Source: Propionibacteriaceae bacterium
Lineage (GTDB): Bacteria > Actinomycetota > Actinomycetes > Propionibacteriales > Propionibacteriaceae
DNA length: 64,000 nt
Direction: 5' to 3'
Assembly: GCA_009780915.1 (NCBI GenBank)
Contig: WQZD01000014.1
Coordinates: 1 to 64,000 of the forward strand
Both the position numbers and the translations under genes were made by a program. The stretch's first letter is position 1; every line of letters begins with the position of its first letter. Shown piece after piece: positions 63,243 to 64,000 of this stretch. The notes beneath the pieces are model-generated. The model ran no database searches and had not been told where the DNA came from. It saw only the letters and a list, made by a program, of their open reading frames with translations.

Positions 63243-64000
63243 ATGGAGTACATGGTCCTCATTTTCGTCGTGGTCGCCGCCGTGGTGGCGTTGTCCACCG
63301 TGTCCGACCGGCTGGGTGTGGCCCCTCCCCTGATCCTGATGCTGGTGGGCGTGGGGATCAGCTTCCTGCCCATGGTCAGCATCGGCCCCATCGACCCCGA
63401 ATGGATCCTCGCGGTCATCCTCCCGCCCCTGCTGTACGTGGGGGCGATCTCGATTCCCACCGTGGAACTGCGTCGCGACTTCTCAGCGGTCGGCGGCCTG
63501 GCCATCCTCCTCGTCGTGGTGTCCGCCATCGTCCTCGGCTTCATCATCCACTGGATCCTGCCCGGAGTGAGCCTGCCCCTGGGCATCGCCCTGGGCGCCA
63601 TCCTCTCCCCCACCGACGCCGCCGCGACGACCATCGTCAAGCGGCTCGGCGTGCCGGGCCGCGTGGGCACCATCCTCCAAGGCGAGTCCCTTCTCAACGA
63701 CGCGACCGCGCTCGTGCTGTTGCGATCCGCGATCGCCGCCGCTGGCGCGACGGTGTCCATGTGGCACATCGTCGGCGACTTCCTCTGGGCGGCCGGAGCG
63801 GCGGTGGTCATCGGCATGGTGGTGGGCTGGGCAGGGGTACGGGTGCGCCGCCTGGTGCGCGACCCGGCGCCGGCCACCGCCATCTCCTTCCTCCTGCCGT
63901 TCGTGGCGTACTTCCCCGCCGAACTGCTCCACGCCTCCGGCTTGGTCTCGGTGGTCGCAGCGGGGATCGTCGCCAGCCAGATAGGACCCAAGCACCTCGA
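63243..64000 (+). CDS. Na+/H+ antiporter of the CPA1 family (truncated by the window)
   Basis: The first ~252 residues are visible, with about seven to eight hydrophobic helices. The CPA1 core motifs are S-P-T-D-A-A-A near residue 122 and L-Q-G-E-S-L-L-N-D-A-T-A near residue 146, where the N-D pair forms the ion site. The ATG at 63243 has no clear ribosome site; GAGAAT lies six bases upstream, so it may be leaderless. An ATG nine bases on is also possible. The frame is still open at the right edge. Confidence 0.9.
   Translation, partial: MEYMVLIFVVVAAVVALSTVSDRLGVAPPLILMLVGVGISFLPMVSIGPIDPEWILAVILPPLLYVGAISIPTVELRRDFSAVGGLAILLVVVSAIVLGFIIHWILPGVSLPLGIALGAILSPTDAAATTIVKRLGVPGRVGTILQGESLLNDATALVLLRSAIAAAGATVSMWHIVGDFLWAAGAAVVIGMVVGWAGVRVRRLVRDPAPATAISFLLPFVAYFPAELLHASGLVSVVAAGIVASQIGPKHL

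Overview
The window is about 64 kb of high-GC DNA from a Gram-positive actinobacterium. The evidence is the gene order chorismate mutase / enolase / FtsB / DUF501 / Ppx-GppA, the rplU-rpmA-obg-nadD-rsfS block, a WXG100/EccC type VII secretion (T7SS) locus, teichoic-acid type genes, and many genes that start directly at a promoter without a leader. The relatives seem to be Actinomycetales, Bifidobacteriales or Propionibacteriales; I cannot name a genus. I see no rRNA, CRISPR array or insertion sequence, and no gap over 300 bases lacks a gene.

Region 1 (1-34.1 kb, all minus strand) is one continuous surface/secretion locus. In transcription order it runs: PP2C phosphatase, FHA/zinc-ribbon protein, Ser/Thr kinase, two giant tandem FN3/Ig-like surface proteins, MoxR ATPase, DUF58, transglutaminase-like membrane protein, RDD-FHA protein, Pro-rich FHA protein, FHA/helical protein, EccC, then six WXG100-containing proteins and one unknown. 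The first half matches the 'PFNA' cluster known from bifidobacteria (kinase, FN3, AAA-ATPase, DUF58, transglutaminase, phosphatase). Here it is fused to a T7SS that lacks the usual EccB/D/E, mycosin, EsaA, EssA and EssB partners. Four promoters inside it share one undescribed palindrome, TGGGA-N6-TCCC(A/C), at the same distance from a -10 box. This is the most notable finding.

Region 2 (34.4-36.7 kb, plus) carries accessory genes: a DUF4143 ATPase with palindromic operators and a Panacea-type antitoxin operon. Region 3 (36.9-41.1 kb, plus) is a teichoic-acid-like operon: a CDP-ribitol type cytidylyltransferase, an extended SDR, a TagF-like polymerase and a hexapeptide acyltransferase.

Region 4 (41-46 kb) is mixed housekeeping: a GNAT with a Cys-rich tail, ASCH, HAD, a PQ-loop protein, AzlC/AzlD and DUF1345. 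Region 5 (46-52.7 kb, minus) is the conserved block rsfS, nadD, obg, rpmA, rplU, folC, fba and a small membrane protein.

Region 6 (52.7-59.2 kb) holds a Fic protein, an SDR, a secreted zinc protease with cell-wall-binding repeats coupled to three duplicated lipoproteins, and a membrane-anchored hypothetical protein preceded by a 29-codon leader ORF. Region 7 (59.2-64 kb) holds an odd tRNA with a UAA anticodon and short variable loop, then ppx, DUF501, ftsB, eno and chorismate mutase (all minus), and a truncated Na+/H+ antiporter running off the right edge.
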